A stretch of DNA of 64,000 nucleotides from NCBI GenBank assembly GCA_003988855.1, contig QYAI01000148.1:1-64000 (forward strand), written 5' to 3'. Position numbers and translations under genes: made by a program. Every line of letters starts with the position of its first letter. The stretch's first letter is position 1. The notes under the pieces were generated by a model. It had not been told where the DNA came from and made no database searches. It worked only from the letters and a program-made list of their open reading frames with translations. Positions 1 through 10,396 of the stretch are shown piece by piece. The stretch is from Arachnopeziza araneosa (taxonomy: Eukaryota > Ascomycota > Leotiomycetes > Helotiales > Arachnopezizaceae).

Positions 1-3000
1 TTTATTTTTATAATAAAAGTTTTAATGCTAATTAGACGCAAGCAAGCTCTAAAGCTAGCGTAACATACTTTTAACTGCTTTTGCGTTTATAGCTTTTATC
101 TAATCTTAAGTTACAACATTTAAAGATAACTTCTTAAGCTTTTTTGTTAAGCAATCGAAATTTGTTTTTTTTTTCTTTAAGAAAAATTTCTTTAAAACTA
201 CACGCTTAGCTGCAAGCTTTTTAGTCTTTGTTCTAACTACTAGTTTATTAAGAAAGTCTACAGCTACATTATTTTTTTTATTTAGAATCTTTATTAGTGC
301 ATTATTAACACGATTTCTGTATAACTAAGCATTTTTTAGATTAATTCTGCAGTTGTACTAAGTTTATTTCTTTTTACTTGTTGCTGCTTTTTCTGCTACT
401 TTCTTAACTTTCTTATACATCTTAGCATTTGCTTTGCTAAAATCGTACGAAGTCTTAGTTATAATTTGTTACTGCACTAAGCTTAGCAACTTTTTAATAA
501 ACAGTTTACATTTTTCTTTGTTGCTAATTTTTTTATTTCTAACAAGCTTTTAGAATGTGTAGTAAAAAAAGCTAATGTATTGCTTTATAGAAATCTTGCT
601 AGCTTTTATGTAATTAACTAAACTTTTAAAAAACGTTACACTGTTTTTAAAAGCTTTTTAATCTTGCTTTTAGTACAGCTTCTTTAGTTTTTTATAAAAC
701 AAAGTTTCGTTGTATTTATCTAAAGTGTATGTTAGCAGCGTTTTAACTTTGTTACGAATTAGTAGTGCTATGTAAAGTACGATTCGCTTTCTTTTAGTTT
801 TAAAAGCAACATTATAGTTTTCGCACATTATATTATACTTTTCTAAAAATAAAGTAATGTTGCGTCTAGCGAACTATAAAGTTTTACTTGTTTTAAAAAG
901 CAAAGCTTTTGCTTTTTAAGCAGCTACTAATTTTTTAAACTAATTTATAATTGCAGCTGTAGTTGCTGCTTAAGCACTAGCATCTGTACTTCTTAAACAG
1001 TCTGCTATTTCTTTAGCGTATAAAAAAAGTGTAGTAGAAGTAATTACTGTCGAACTTAGTTAAAGTATTCTTAAGTTTTTTTAGTTTAATGTATCTAGTT
1101 TTTCTAGCAAGAACGAAAATAATAAACTACTTCTTAAGTAAGCTAAATTTATTTTTTTCTCTTAAGTTTTTCTAGTCTTTCTCTTGCTTTTTTGTTTATC
1201 TAACGATACTAATAATACTTCTGAAACTTCTAAGCCTTGATTTTCTAAACTTGTCGCTGCTTTTTTTTCTTCTAAAACTTTTTTTTTTTCTTTTTTTATT
1301 CTTGTTTCTTTTTTTTATTGCTTCTTAGATAAGAAAAAAACTGCTTAGACTGCGTTAAGTATTATTTCTACTAATTTTCTTAGTATAGTAAGAATTAGCA
1401 GACAGCTTATTAGAGCAACTTTGTTTCTAATAACTTTAATCTTGTTTTATTCTAACAAAGCATTTCTTAGCTTTACTTCTTGTTTTCGAACTCTTATTCT
1501 TATTTTTAGCAATTAAGCTAGTCGCATATCTACATCGAACGCTTTAAACTGCAATTTCTGACTCGTGTTCGCTTTTATTCTTAACGTTCTAGCTGTTACT
1601 TTTTTTTTTTCTAACAATTGCTGTTCGAACTATGCTTAATTAGCGTTTTTAAGTAAACTTGTTCTTGTTTAATAGCTAAATCGTCTAAATAGTATTGTTT
1701 GCTTTAAGAAAAAAACTTATCTAAATTAACTACGTTTTTTCTTGCGTAAGTTACTAATGTATAAGAAGCAGAAAAGCAGCTAATAAAACAGAAGTCTCGT
1801 TAGCTTTTAGCTAGCTTTCGATAGTATATTTTAGAAGAATTAACTAGAGCAAAAAGCTTAGAACAAGAACAATGTATGCGCGTAAAAAGCTTAGAAACTA
1901 GTGCAAACAACAAATAAGAAACAAGTAGATAAATTAATGTATTAGTGCAAAGAAAATATTAATGAAATTCGTATAATTAATGCTCTATCTGTACTTAAAC
2001 TAAATCTATTCGTAAAATCAATCGCATGAATAAACCTAACTAACTATTCTCTTTCTTATCTGTCCTCTGTCGCTGCTTTTTTTTGTTGTAGATGCTCTGT
2101 AGAACCTCCTTTATAGAGAGTCCTACGCACGTGCTCCCGCTAGCGAAATGACGGAAAAATGTCATGCACTCTGGAACCCTACTACAGTAGCTGCAAAAAG
2201 ACGAAGAATATTCGAATTATGTTCAGTAGTTAGAGCTACTAAGAGCTTATAAACACTCTGCATTTAAGCTTGAAGAAACGCTATTATCTGCTAGAGTTTA
2301 TCGAACTTGCGACGATTTTTTATGCAGTCTTAAGCGAATTCTCTTCTGTCTTGCTTATTAGCTTGTATTGCTTCTTTGATTACGTTCGAATTAAAGAAGT
2401 TTCTAGTGTTTTTTAGTTTAAGTTTGCTTTTGCTCTTATTCTTGCTTTTATTACTTTTTGTATTTCTTTGTCGACTAGATGCATCTGACTGCTAATTCGA
2501 ATTCGAATCTAGTATAAGAAAGAAAGAAGATGTCAAGTCGTTTAAAGAACTAAGTATCGAAAGATTCGACATTTTAGTGTCGAGAAAGAAAAGAAAGTGT
2601 TTCAGTAGGTGTTCGGTGCTGTTTCGAGCTTGAGAGAAGAAAAGTTTTCGAATTAATTCTACAGTTAGATTTAGCTTAACTTTTATTTACAATTTTCTTT
2701 GTGTAAGAGAAAGTTCTTAGAAGTCTCAGGTCTAAATTAAATCGAACTACTTTTCTTAACGTCTTTACGACAATTTTACTAGTTGCTTCTAGGCTGTATC
2801 AAACTCTAATACGACTAGCTGTCTGCAAAGTCTTTAGAATTGCAGCTATTTAGAAGTTAAACTAGATATAATTCGAACTTTGTTCGTATTTGTTCTGTAA
2901 ATAATTTTTTTACAAAAAATATTATAAACAAGCTATCTCTAGCAAAGTTAAACTTTTTCTTTTAATGTAACGGCACAAGCACGAACACTGCTGCAAGAAG

Positions 3001-4356
3001 TATATAGAAGTACTTCGAATGTAGTCTGAATATGTTCTTACTTATAGGCTAGCTACGAAGAAAAAGAAAAAGTTAAGAAAAGAAGGAACTTTCTTTAGAA
3101 GAAAGCTATGTACAATAAAATAAAGGTAGGTCCTCTAACTTCTTCTAAGCTGGTTCTATTTCAAGTCTACTTTGAACTTATTCAGGAGTTATCACGTGAG
3201 CAGCACGTAGTCAGAACTAATGCGGGTTCTTACAATAAGTAAGAACATATTTAAACTACATTCGAAGTACTTTTATATACTTCTCGCAGTAGTGTTTGTG
3301 CTTGTGCTGTTACTGTAAGAGTTTCACGATTGCACAGTTAAAACACGTAAATAATAAATCTGTTATTTTAAAAAAGTAAAGCTAAAAAGCAACAAGTGCT
3401 TAAAGCTTTTTATATATACTTTTCGTATAAGAAAAACAGCTAACACAGTTTTTCTCGTACAGTTTTCTTTCTAATAGTTTTTGTTAATAGTTAATTAATA
3501 GTTTTATTAATAGTGTTATTAATAGTGTTATTAATAGTTCTAGCAATCGCTATGCTAATCTTATTTCTTTTATTAAAAAAGTTAACTTCAAGTGCTGCCT
3601 TAATTTCTGCCTAGGCTTTTAGGCCTAGGTTCTGACAACTAAGTCTAACTCGTAACAGTTACAAAAATTAAATTAATGTAACGTTGTTTTTTTTAAAATA
3701 GCAGTAAGTACTAAAATAGTACAACTTTATGTAATAGTATGTTGTTGTTGTAGCTTTGTTACTAAGTAATTAAATACTTTATTTAAGTTAAGTATAAAGC
3801 TTTTATCTAATAGTCGTAAATTAAGTTTTATATAATAGCTTTTGTTTTTTTATATTAGCAGTATTATTAGTATTATTATGCTAATACTGTTAATCTTGCT
3901 AATACAGTTACGTAATTTAGTACGTGCTAGTTTTCTTACTTTAAAACGTAATTGTAACAATTAACTTGTTTTAAAAAAAAGTTTAAACGTTTTTAGTTTA
4001 AGAAAACAATTTGCTAAAAGATTTTTAAATTTATAAAACTATTTAAATAGCAATATTAACAATTCGAACTTTTTAAGTTGCTAAATTTTTACATATTTTT
4101 TACTATATAGCTTAAAAACTAGCTTAGTGTTATATTTGCTTAATAGTTTAAGTAATTTAGCGCACAAATTTACATTAGCTACTATTTTAACAAAAACGTT
4201 GTTTTAGCTTAAAATGTTAAGCTATTAGTAGCTTTGCTTTTTTTAGTTAAAAATAAGTAGCTAAATTTAGTACTTTAAACACTTTAAATTAAAAAACAAA
4301 TATTAAAACAAGTATAAAGTTTAAGTTAATTTTAGTAAGAAAAATTACTTAAAAAA
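1..4356. repeat. AT-rich, RIP-like gene-free block
   Basis: Strongly AT-rich sequence, full of TA dinucleotides and T/A homopolymers, with no open frame worth calling on either strand. Short pockets of more balanced composition occur, for example around 2050-2200. The composition changes abruptly at 4357, where a balanced repeat begins. This is what repeat-induced point mutation leaves of old transposons in Pezizomycotina. No transposon protein can be read through the damage, so the original element family is unknown. Confidence 0.75.
2967..3313. mobile_element. Fold-back (MITE-like) element, copy 1
   Basis: The left arm (2967-3044) and right arm (3236-3313) are imperfect inverted repeats of about 78 bp. 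Both ends read GTAACRGCACAAGCAC from outside inward and share the downstream blocks GAAGTATATA and ACTTCGAATGTAGT. The centre carries a purine-rich stretch after AGGCTAGCTACGAAG. A second, diverged member lies at 18704-19267. No coding capacity and no clear target-site duplication are visible, so the class (MITE or solo LTR with palindromic ends) stays open. Confidence 0.6.
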
Positions 4357-4566
4357 TGTCACGAATCTAGAACCTTCTATTTGTAATCACGTGCCGAGAG
4401 CCAGCCTTGCAAGGCTGAAGCCAGGCTACCAGGCAGACTAGCGCGTCTAGAGTAGATAAAACCTATTGTAGATCTCAGAGCTTCTCGCTTTTCCTTCCTT
4501 AGCTTAGAATAGTCTAAAATAGAGCCTTTAACTTTCTTTCCAAGCCCTTGATTTGGCCTCGTGACA
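4357..4566. repeat. 210-bp dispersed repeat, copy A (solo-LTR or MITE-like)
   Basis: It begins TGTCACGA and ends TCGTGACA, an exact 8-bp inverted terminus. The body has balanced base composition inside AT-rich surroundings and is closely similar, in the same orientation, to 9623-9831. The homology stops exactly at these termini in both copies, which defines a discrete mobile unit. No clean flanking duplication survives. TG..CA ends would fit a solo LTR; the inverted termini would also fit a MITE. Confidence 0.65.
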
Positions 4567-4688
4567 TTTAATGTATTAAGAGAAATGTTGTATATCTTTG
4601 CAGCAGCTCGACAGCTTAGTTTTTTTGACGTTTGAATAGCCTCGATAGCTAGAATAATTCGTGCTTCTTAAGTTTGGATTTGCGACAT
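4567..4688 (-). pseudogene. Fot1/pogo-like transposase N-terminal fragment
   Basis: Reading the minus strand from an ATG at 4688 gives MSQIQT, an in-frame TAA, then EARIILAIEAI and RAAAKIYN. This resembles the psq-type helix-turn-helix at the start of Fot1/pogo (Tc1-mariner) transposases. The stop sits where the family often has Gln, so it fits a CAA to TAA change in the RIP-preferred CpA context. The frame stays open into the 210-bp repeat, but the shared repeat boundary suggests the fragment is interrupted there. No DDE catalytic part is present. Confidence 0.5.
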
Positions 4689-5124
4689 TATTTGTAGAGA
4701 AATCGCGCTTTAAAGTAGATAGATAAGAAATGAGGAGAAAGTGTCCCGCGCACTAATATGTCCCGCTTACTAATAAACCACGTTATGTGGTGTTGATGCC
4801 TGGTACATGGGTGGCGCGCGACGCTAGTGGACAGGATTTAGCACTCTGCCGGACAGGATTTAGCAATCCCCATTCTTTTCCGCATGGAATGATGAATCTG
4901 ATATCAACAACACTCCTCCAAACACCAACAAGCAAGTAAGAGATGGCAGTTGCTATAGCATGACAGATAAATCACGAGATTCAAATCTTGGTATAGCGCT
5001 GAATCGAGCTTATCTTTAAATAGACATCATCATTTGGAAGAAGGAATATCGGAATCAGACAATCTGCTTCATATCCCTCCGCTCCCTTTCACACTCCTCA
5101 TCCTCTTCTTGACAATCGTCTATC
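4689..5124. other. Intergenic
   Basis: A transition from AT-rich to ordinary composition. I see no gene. A short box GATTCAAATC near 4980, flanked by GCTATA and TATAGC, looks faintly tRNA-like but does not fold into a tRNA. Confidence 0.4.
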
Positions 5125-6160
5125 TTGGGCTCTCTCCAGTTTCGTCACGAACAATCAGTCCTGCAAAGGGTCAGCTCAAAAAACAAACCTTGGATGGGAG
5201 AAAAGCGCCAAACACAGCGATCAATCACGAAAAATGAATTCCGTCGACGGCAAGAGCAATCAGCACGAGATATAGATCGGAACCGAAGGGACCAACAAGC
5301 TCGAGCATTCAATCAATTGTGCGAACGAACAGCACAGAATATAGCAGTTCGCATACAAGGTGCGCTCTCTGAACAATCCATCGGTCGAATTGTTTCACCT
5401 TTTACGCCTCGGATCAATAACGCGATGCCAGTAGCCACGCCAAAGAAGGCTAGATTCGACGTTGGGCAAGCGGTTGAAAGGTAAGATAATGCAACGTTGG
5501 CATTTGAACTATAGCTAACGTAAAAGCAGCTTGTTCAATAGTCAAAAGTATTCTGACATGACAGTGTATCTTGGCGAGTCAAAATTCCCTTTTCCAGCAC
5601 ACCGGTTGGTCTTGGGTATACGTTGTCCGTACTTTGATGATGCACTGCAAAGTGGGTTTAAGGAAGGGATAACAGGAGAATTCACGTTCGAAAAGGACAG
5701 TCCCCACGCTCTCTGGCGGGTGCTTCAGTATATATATACAGCGGATTATTCTGAAGAGCTAGTGGAGGCTCTGAACACCGACGGTCCTGCCTCTTTCGTT
5801 TATGATGAAGAGGTAACCTTTAACTAACAAGAAGTAGATGAACTCGAATTACTCAAGCACGTACGGGTCTTTGCGCTTGCAGACATGTTTCGGATGGAAG
5901 AGCTGAAAACCCTCTCTTGTGAGAAGCTCGAAATGCAGCTAAAGCATCATTGGATTAGTGACACGTTTCCTGATTGTATACGTGAGGTGTATTCAACATC
6001 CCAATCTGCTGATCTAGCAAGGAAGACAGTAGTAGACGCGGTGCTCTCGCATAGGCATGAGCTGTTTCAGAAATCGTCCTTCCAAGAGCTTATTCGAGAA
6101 GGAGGCGACTTCGCTGCAGATGTTGTACTAGGAATGACGAAGGATAACTTCTTTCGCTAG
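5125..6160 (+). pseudogene. BTB/POZ-domain gene with in-frame stop
   Basis: Exon 1 is 5125-5480 and exon 2 starts at 5530. The 49-nt intron (donor GTAAGA, branch GCTAACG, acceptor GCAG) keeps the frame. The second exon carries a BTB/POZ fold: YSDMTVYLGESKFPFPAHRLVL, then CPYFDDALQSGF, then the YIYTADYS strand, and after a stop ELLKHVRVFALADMF. BTB proteins are dimerising adaptors, often for cullin-3 ubiquitin ligases. A TAA at 5825-5827 splits the domain while the family pattern resumes in the same frame after it. No intron of workable length removes it. The N-terminal 118 residues, basic and Gln/Arg-rich, are unrecognised. A truncated product ending at 5827 is possible. Confidence 0.6.
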
Positions 6161-6795
6161 CCAAGTACCGCGGCTACAGACTCAATCATATCTTGTGCCA
6201 GAACCTCTTCCTGACATACTTCCTCCCAATCATCCTCAGTGAATTCGAGATTGCTGATCAGAGGGTCCGCCTTGTCAGCACCTTCCTGACCATAACTACC
6301 TTTATCCGTCGCTGAAAATTGAGTTTCTTCCCTTACCTCCCAATATTTACGAGGGTTACTGCTCTGGTCTCTGCCCTCATAACCGTCCCAAGATTGTATC
6401 CGTACCAATTCAACCAAGCTTCCACCTGTGTCCTCGTGCCCCACCATCTCCCAATGGATTCTAATATCATTGGTATCCGTCGACAGGATACCACGGCAAT
6501 GTCTACACCGAACCCCGTCTATCACTTTAAGGCCAGGTTGCGGTGCTAATCCACTCGAGGGAAGGGTTTCTCTCGATCCAGAAAATCTCTCCCATCCTTA
6601 TTCTCCGATAAATTGCTTCATCTCGTGTGCAACGGTTGATGGAATACCATGTCGACGTAAATGATTAATCTACTGCTTCGCACTTAATTCCTTTGGGTGC
6701 CCGCAGCCGGTGCCGTTGCAGATAATCTTCTCATATGTGGTATTCACAGATATGCAACCCTCTAACCCTTTTGGGACGTTGACTTCCTCTGGCAT
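6157..6795 (-). pseudogene. OrsD-like (DUF3505) zinc-finger gene remnant
   Basis: From an ATG at 6795 the minus frame reads a C2H2-like unit (CNGTGCG ... INHLRRHGIP), then GLAPQPGLKVIDGVRCRHCR and further to 6157. This is the layout of the OrsD-like N-terminal zinc-binding region found in many fungal proteins, some linked to telomeric helicases. Two in-frame stops interrupt it, TAG at 6670-6672 and TAA at 6598-6600; both can arise from CAG/CAA by C-to-T change. An acidic C-terminal tail follows. Its stop overlaps that of the convergent BTB gene. The short length and the stops make a functional protein unlikely. Confidence 0.6.
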
Positions 6796-7240
6796 GTTGA
6801 GCTCGGTGTAACGGTGGCTGATCCTGGTATTGGAAAAGTGCAAGGTTAGGTTTTATGGAGACCTGCTCACGTAGTCCTGGACGGAATGGTGATGGCAATC
6901 TTGATTGCTATGTGTGTGTACCTCTGAAGAGGAGAAGCTATGGGGCTCCGGAGGGGTAACTATGCTAGCTGGAATTGGTGCCTGAGGCCACAACAGGTTT
7001 GGCAGGTAGGGACGCAGGTATATCAAGAGAGCTTGCGAGTTACCAGTATAGTAAAGAATATTATTTGAGTTAAGCACGCAGCTTCTATCTACTATGGTAA
7101 AGACTGAGTTTATATAGAACCTTCGTTTCCTTGAATCATCCCGCCAAGCCCGAAGGCTTGGCGATTCAGTCACGTGTCTGTTAATGCCCTGGCCGATGGG
7201 TTTCTCTCTCGTTGGTCAGTGCGTTGTTTAGCTTAAATTG
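6796..7240. other. Intergenic
   Basis: No supported gene. A minus-strand open frame at 6853-7173 has no recognisable domain, and I treat it as chance. Confidence 0.4.
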
Positions 7241-8602
7241 ATGTGGCTGAGTGTGGCCGACGTTGAACTTATCGCACGACTTCGAAACTTCCATGACTAC
7301 AACAACAAGATGACGAGCGCGATCTCATTCTTCCATCGAAGATGCTCGCAGGCATACGCGGCGATAATGCTTGTACCACGCACAGCTCTGAGTCTCATTC
7401 GGCGCATGGTATACGGATTTCACCAACAGTATATCGACTTTGTTCCCAGATCTTATGAAGAGGAGGTATGGGAGAAAGGCGTGGAACCAAGATCCCGCTC
7501 CCTCAGACTTGTATATCATTCTTTGCACCTTACGTGGCATGTCAAGGTCACATTCAGAGGCACACTTCAATCAGCTCAGACAAAGAGCTTCGTTGCCAAA
7601 CCAGCCCGAAGACAACACCTCATGGACCTCTGCCTCTGTATCGATTTCGACCTCGTAAAGCTCTTAGACGATACAGTCACCGAGCTCATTATTGAGTACC
7701 AGGATCCGCCAACGAACGTTCACAAATGGCAGATGCTGCATGTCAAGAGAAGACCAGATATTGAAACCGAGTACTCCCCTGTTATCGATCATCTTCGTGT
7801 ACTCGTACGAGAAGACCCGTCCCGAGTACGCTTTCCATTATACGATACTAACTTTGGTTCTGTTCCTACGAAAGATGTATCGGAAATCACCAAGATGGAG
7901 GAGCTTGGCATGGGCGTACACAAGGCACATATCATTGGAGATAAGGTTACATATGTATACAAGGAAGTGGATCGACCACTATATGAGCCTAGAGATAGTG
8001 AGACGCTGGAACAAGAGCTGCGCAATTTGTTATTGTTGCGTGGCGTTGATGGTGTTGCGCAGCTTGTTGCTGCTGTTGTATCCATAAATCCGTATCGAAC
8101 TATGGACATCAACAACAGTGGTGGTCAGAATGTGTTACGGGGGATTCTACTCGAATATCACTCGAACGGCACGCTGCAAAGCTTTTTGAAATCGCCGAAG
8201 GGTGACTTGCCCTGGCGCCAATGGGCTATGCAGATCACTAGTGCACTCAGCCGGCTTCATCAACTCGGTATAACTCATATGGATTTGAAACCTGTAAACA
8301 TCGTACTCAGCAGCGGCACAGGTATGAAAGCTATCCTCATCGATGTCAGCGGTGTTGGAGGTACCAGTCGAGATTGGCTATCACCCGAGATGAGAGCATT
8401 GTCAGAACCACTATCTGAAGATCTGAATTCTCGTATACAAAATGACATTTGGGCGCTAGGGAAAATAGTTTCAGTAATGGCCAACGCTACAAGTGACAAG
8501 ACAGCACAACGCCTTCTGACGCGGCTCTCACAGCTTGCTACTACAGAGCTTCCTCCGCGGATTTCTCTACAAGATGCACTTTCACTACTCTCCCAGACCT
8601 AA
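7241..8602 (+). CDS. Protein kinase-like domain protein
   Basis: A single-exon frame of 453 residues from the ATG at 7241. The C-terminal half is a protein-kinase fold. A VYKEV strand supplies a plausible ATP-binding Lys, with ELRNL as the alpha-C helix and LLEYHSNGTLQSFL as the hinge. The catalytic loop is HMDLKPVN (about residues 346-353, a non-RD kinase). DVSG (about 368) stands in place of DFG, and SPEM replaces APE. The first 200 residues match no domain I know. The catalytic Asp, Lys and Asn are kept, so activity is possible, but DFG to DVS is unusual. Fungal genomes hold many such orphan kinase-like genes, often near HET and transposon-rich DNA. A later start is possible. Confidence 0.7.
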   Translation: MWLSVADVELIARLRNFHDYNNKMTSAISFFHRRCSQAYAAIMLVPRTALSLIRRMVYGFHQQYIDFVPRSYEEEVWEKGVEPRSRSLRLVYHSLHLTWHVKVTFRGTLQSAQTKSFVAKPARRQHLMDLCLCIDFDLVKLLDDTVTELIIEYQDPPTNVHKWQMLHVKRRPDIETEYSPVIDHLRVLVREDPSRVRFPLYDTNFGSVPTKDVSEITKMEELGMGVHKAHIIGDKVTYVYKEVDRPLYEPRDSETLEQELRNLLLLRGVDGVAQLVAAVVSINPYRTMDINNSGGQNVLRGILLEYHSNGTLQSFLKSPKGDLPWRQWAMQITSALSRLHQLGITHMDLKPVNIVLSSGTGMKAILIDVSGVGGTSRDWLSPEMRALSEPLSEDLNSRIQNDIWALGKIVSVMANATSDKTAQRLLTRLSQLATTELPPRISLQDALSLLSQT

Positions 8603-8684
8603 CTTGACAATATATTAAGAGAATTCAGACCAGTCAACATCATATGGATCAAAGCCACCGTTTGAGCGTCCCCCTGGTAATATT

Positions 8685-8915
8685 TTAGTTGCTGGAACAA
8701 TCAGGATGAGTGCAGTAAATACCAGGGCCCTCGCGTTTTCCTCCTGGTTTTCTGTCACATCCAGAAAAAGTGCACATTCCTCCTGTCGTGCTGGAATCCT
8801 CTGAACTGCTACTAAGGTTGCATGGTGTTTTGTTGCGCTTGGCGTCATCACAAGGGCTCCAGAGCGTTGTCTTATAATGTCCGCAACTACTCACGCGAGA
8901 TTTGAAGTCACACAT
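8685..8915 (-). CDS. Small Cys-rich hypothetical protein
   Basis: From the ATG at 8915 the frame starts MCDFKSRVSSCGHYK and continues with CDDAKRNKTPC, then STTGGMC and KREGPG. I recognise this pattern (MC-x-SCGH ... PC-A-x(4)-PC ... GPG) from short uncharacterised fungal proteins. The 76-residue frame ends at 8685. An alternative 3' exon in another frame would give the acidic tail FDPYDVDWSEFS down to 8615, but the only intron that would join it is about 31 nt, too short to trust. Function unknown; a zinc-binding or disulphide-stabilised fold is a guess. Confidence 0.45.
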   Translation of the reverse strand: MCDFKSRVSSCGHYKTTLWSPCDDAKRNKTPCNLSSSSEDSSTTGGMCTFSGCDRKPGGKREGPGIYCTHPDCSSN

Positions 8916-9622
8916 GATATGTATACGCTGCGCAAGGAGTTTGGGTTTCTTCTTAACGTATAGAACAGTGAATCCATGATACTGGATTCCTGCTCTATGT
9001 ATACATACTTGTATCTCTGACATGTGTTGAATGCAGCTTGAGCTGTTAAAAGGCTAAAAACGGTCCGATGACCTAAATACTGATTGTCATGCATAGGGTC
9101 ACCGAATCAGATAGCATAATTTATATGACCTCTATCTCTTCTTTAACCTAAGTTCAGATGAATTTCATTCTACCGTTCGTCATACTTGTACAACAGCTGG
9201 TTATTTACGGGGGTCACGGAAGGACACCTTTCAAGCAATACAACGCTGTTCAGCCACACACAGGCTTAGTAAGTAATTACATAAAGCAATTCTTACAGAA
9301 TTCCATCGTCTCGCTTGTTTCAAAATTACTAAGTATATAGTAAGTTCGTGCACCGAACACCAAAATAAGCGACAACCCACCTAACTAAAAAAATATAATT
9401 AAATAACTACTTAATTAAAATACAATCTATAGTAAAATCAGATTTATTAGCTTCTTCTTTACCTTTCTTTTCAAAGCTAGCTTCTTTTACAGCTAATTGC
9501 GCGTTCTTAATTTTAATAATGTTCGCAAACTTCGAATTTAGACTAGCCTTAACTTTCTTTTGTTTTCTTAGTCTAGCTTTCTCTAATTAGACTTCTAAAG
9601 ACTGTATTCGATAGCTATAATC
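8916..9622. other. Intergenic, becoming AT-rich after about 9340
   Basis: No supported gene. From about 9350 the sequence takes on the TA-rich look of the left edge, indicating a second RIP-like patch that continues beyond the 210-bp repeat. Confidence 0.45.
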
Positions 9623-9831
9623 TGTCACGAATCTAGGACCTATTATTCGTGATCACGTGCCGAGAGCTAGCCTGCAAGGCTGCAGCTAGGCCACTAGGCA
9701 GACTAGCGCGTCTAAGGTAGATAAAACCTATTGTAGATCTCAGAGCTTCTTGCTCTTCTTTCCTTAGCTTAGAATGGTCTAAATAAGAGCATTCAACTTT
9801 CTTTCCAAGCCCTTGATTTGGCCTCGTGACA
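9623..9831. repeat. 210-bp dispersed repeat, copy B
   Basis: Same orientation and same TGTCACGA/TCGTGACA termini as 4357-4566, with scattered substitutions and small indels. Its minus strand is open for about 65 codons but contains no recognisable domain, so I do not call it coding. Confidence 0.65.
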
Positions 9832-10396
9832 TAAAGAAGCAAAAAAAATTACGTAGCTTTTTTAGAAAAAGTAGCGAAGCGTTTTTTCGAAGTGCTTTTG
9901 CTTTGACACTTTCTGATAGTTCTTTAAGATTACTAAAAAGCTTTTTAATTTTAGTTTTCTTTTTACAGTTCTAATTAAGAACAGTTAATTCTACGCAATA
10001 AAGCTTTAATTTCTTAGATTTTAAATAACATACGTAATGTAAAAATTAATTAACTTTTTATAATCTTTTCTTGTTTTCTTCTTGTATATTTTTCGAATTA
10101 GTTTAGAGTTCTTCTCGAGGTTTTGTTTACACGTGTAACTATTTTTTTTTGCGCGAGCGAGAGTTTGCATTCTTTTCCGAAGTTTTGTTTCTTTCTTTCG
10201 AGTCTTTTCTTGTTTGTCTAGCATTTTTTTAAAAGCTAAGTGTTCTTGAGATTATAAGAATAAAGAAAAAAGTAGAGCAAGACAGAAATTTAGCTAGACT
10301 TAGGAAGAAGTAGCTACGGTTACCTAGATCACCTTCATCGCCTATAGTTACACTTTACGTACTCTAGCTTACTCAAAATAGCTCCTACAGTTCCTC
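9832..10396. repeat. AT-rich RIP-like patch
   Basis: TA-rich gene-free DNA like that at 1-4356. The minus-strand frame at 10021-10224 is a low-complexity Lys-rich translation of AT-rich sequence and is rejected as a gene. Confidence 0.55.

Noticed and set aside
4950..5010. GATTCAAATC box between GCTATA and TATAGC
   Set aside because: Too short (about 45 nt) and no anticodon arm; not a tRNA.
6853..7173. 106-codon minus-strand frame as an N-terminal exon of the OrsD-like gene
   Set aside because: The OrsD pattern already starts at an ATG at 6795 and the extra frame has no related motif.
4357..9831. A single 5.5-kb LTR retrotransposon bounded by the two repeats
   Set aside because: The interior has no gag, protease, reverse transcriptase or integrase; it holds ordinary gene families.
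9633..9842. 69-codon minus-strand frame in the 210-bp repeat, read as part of a transposase
   Set aside because: Homology between the copies stops at the repeat termini and the frame carries no recognisable motif; kept only as a repeat.
10021..10224. Lys-rich minus-strand frame
   Set aside because: Translation of AT-rich low-complexity sequence.
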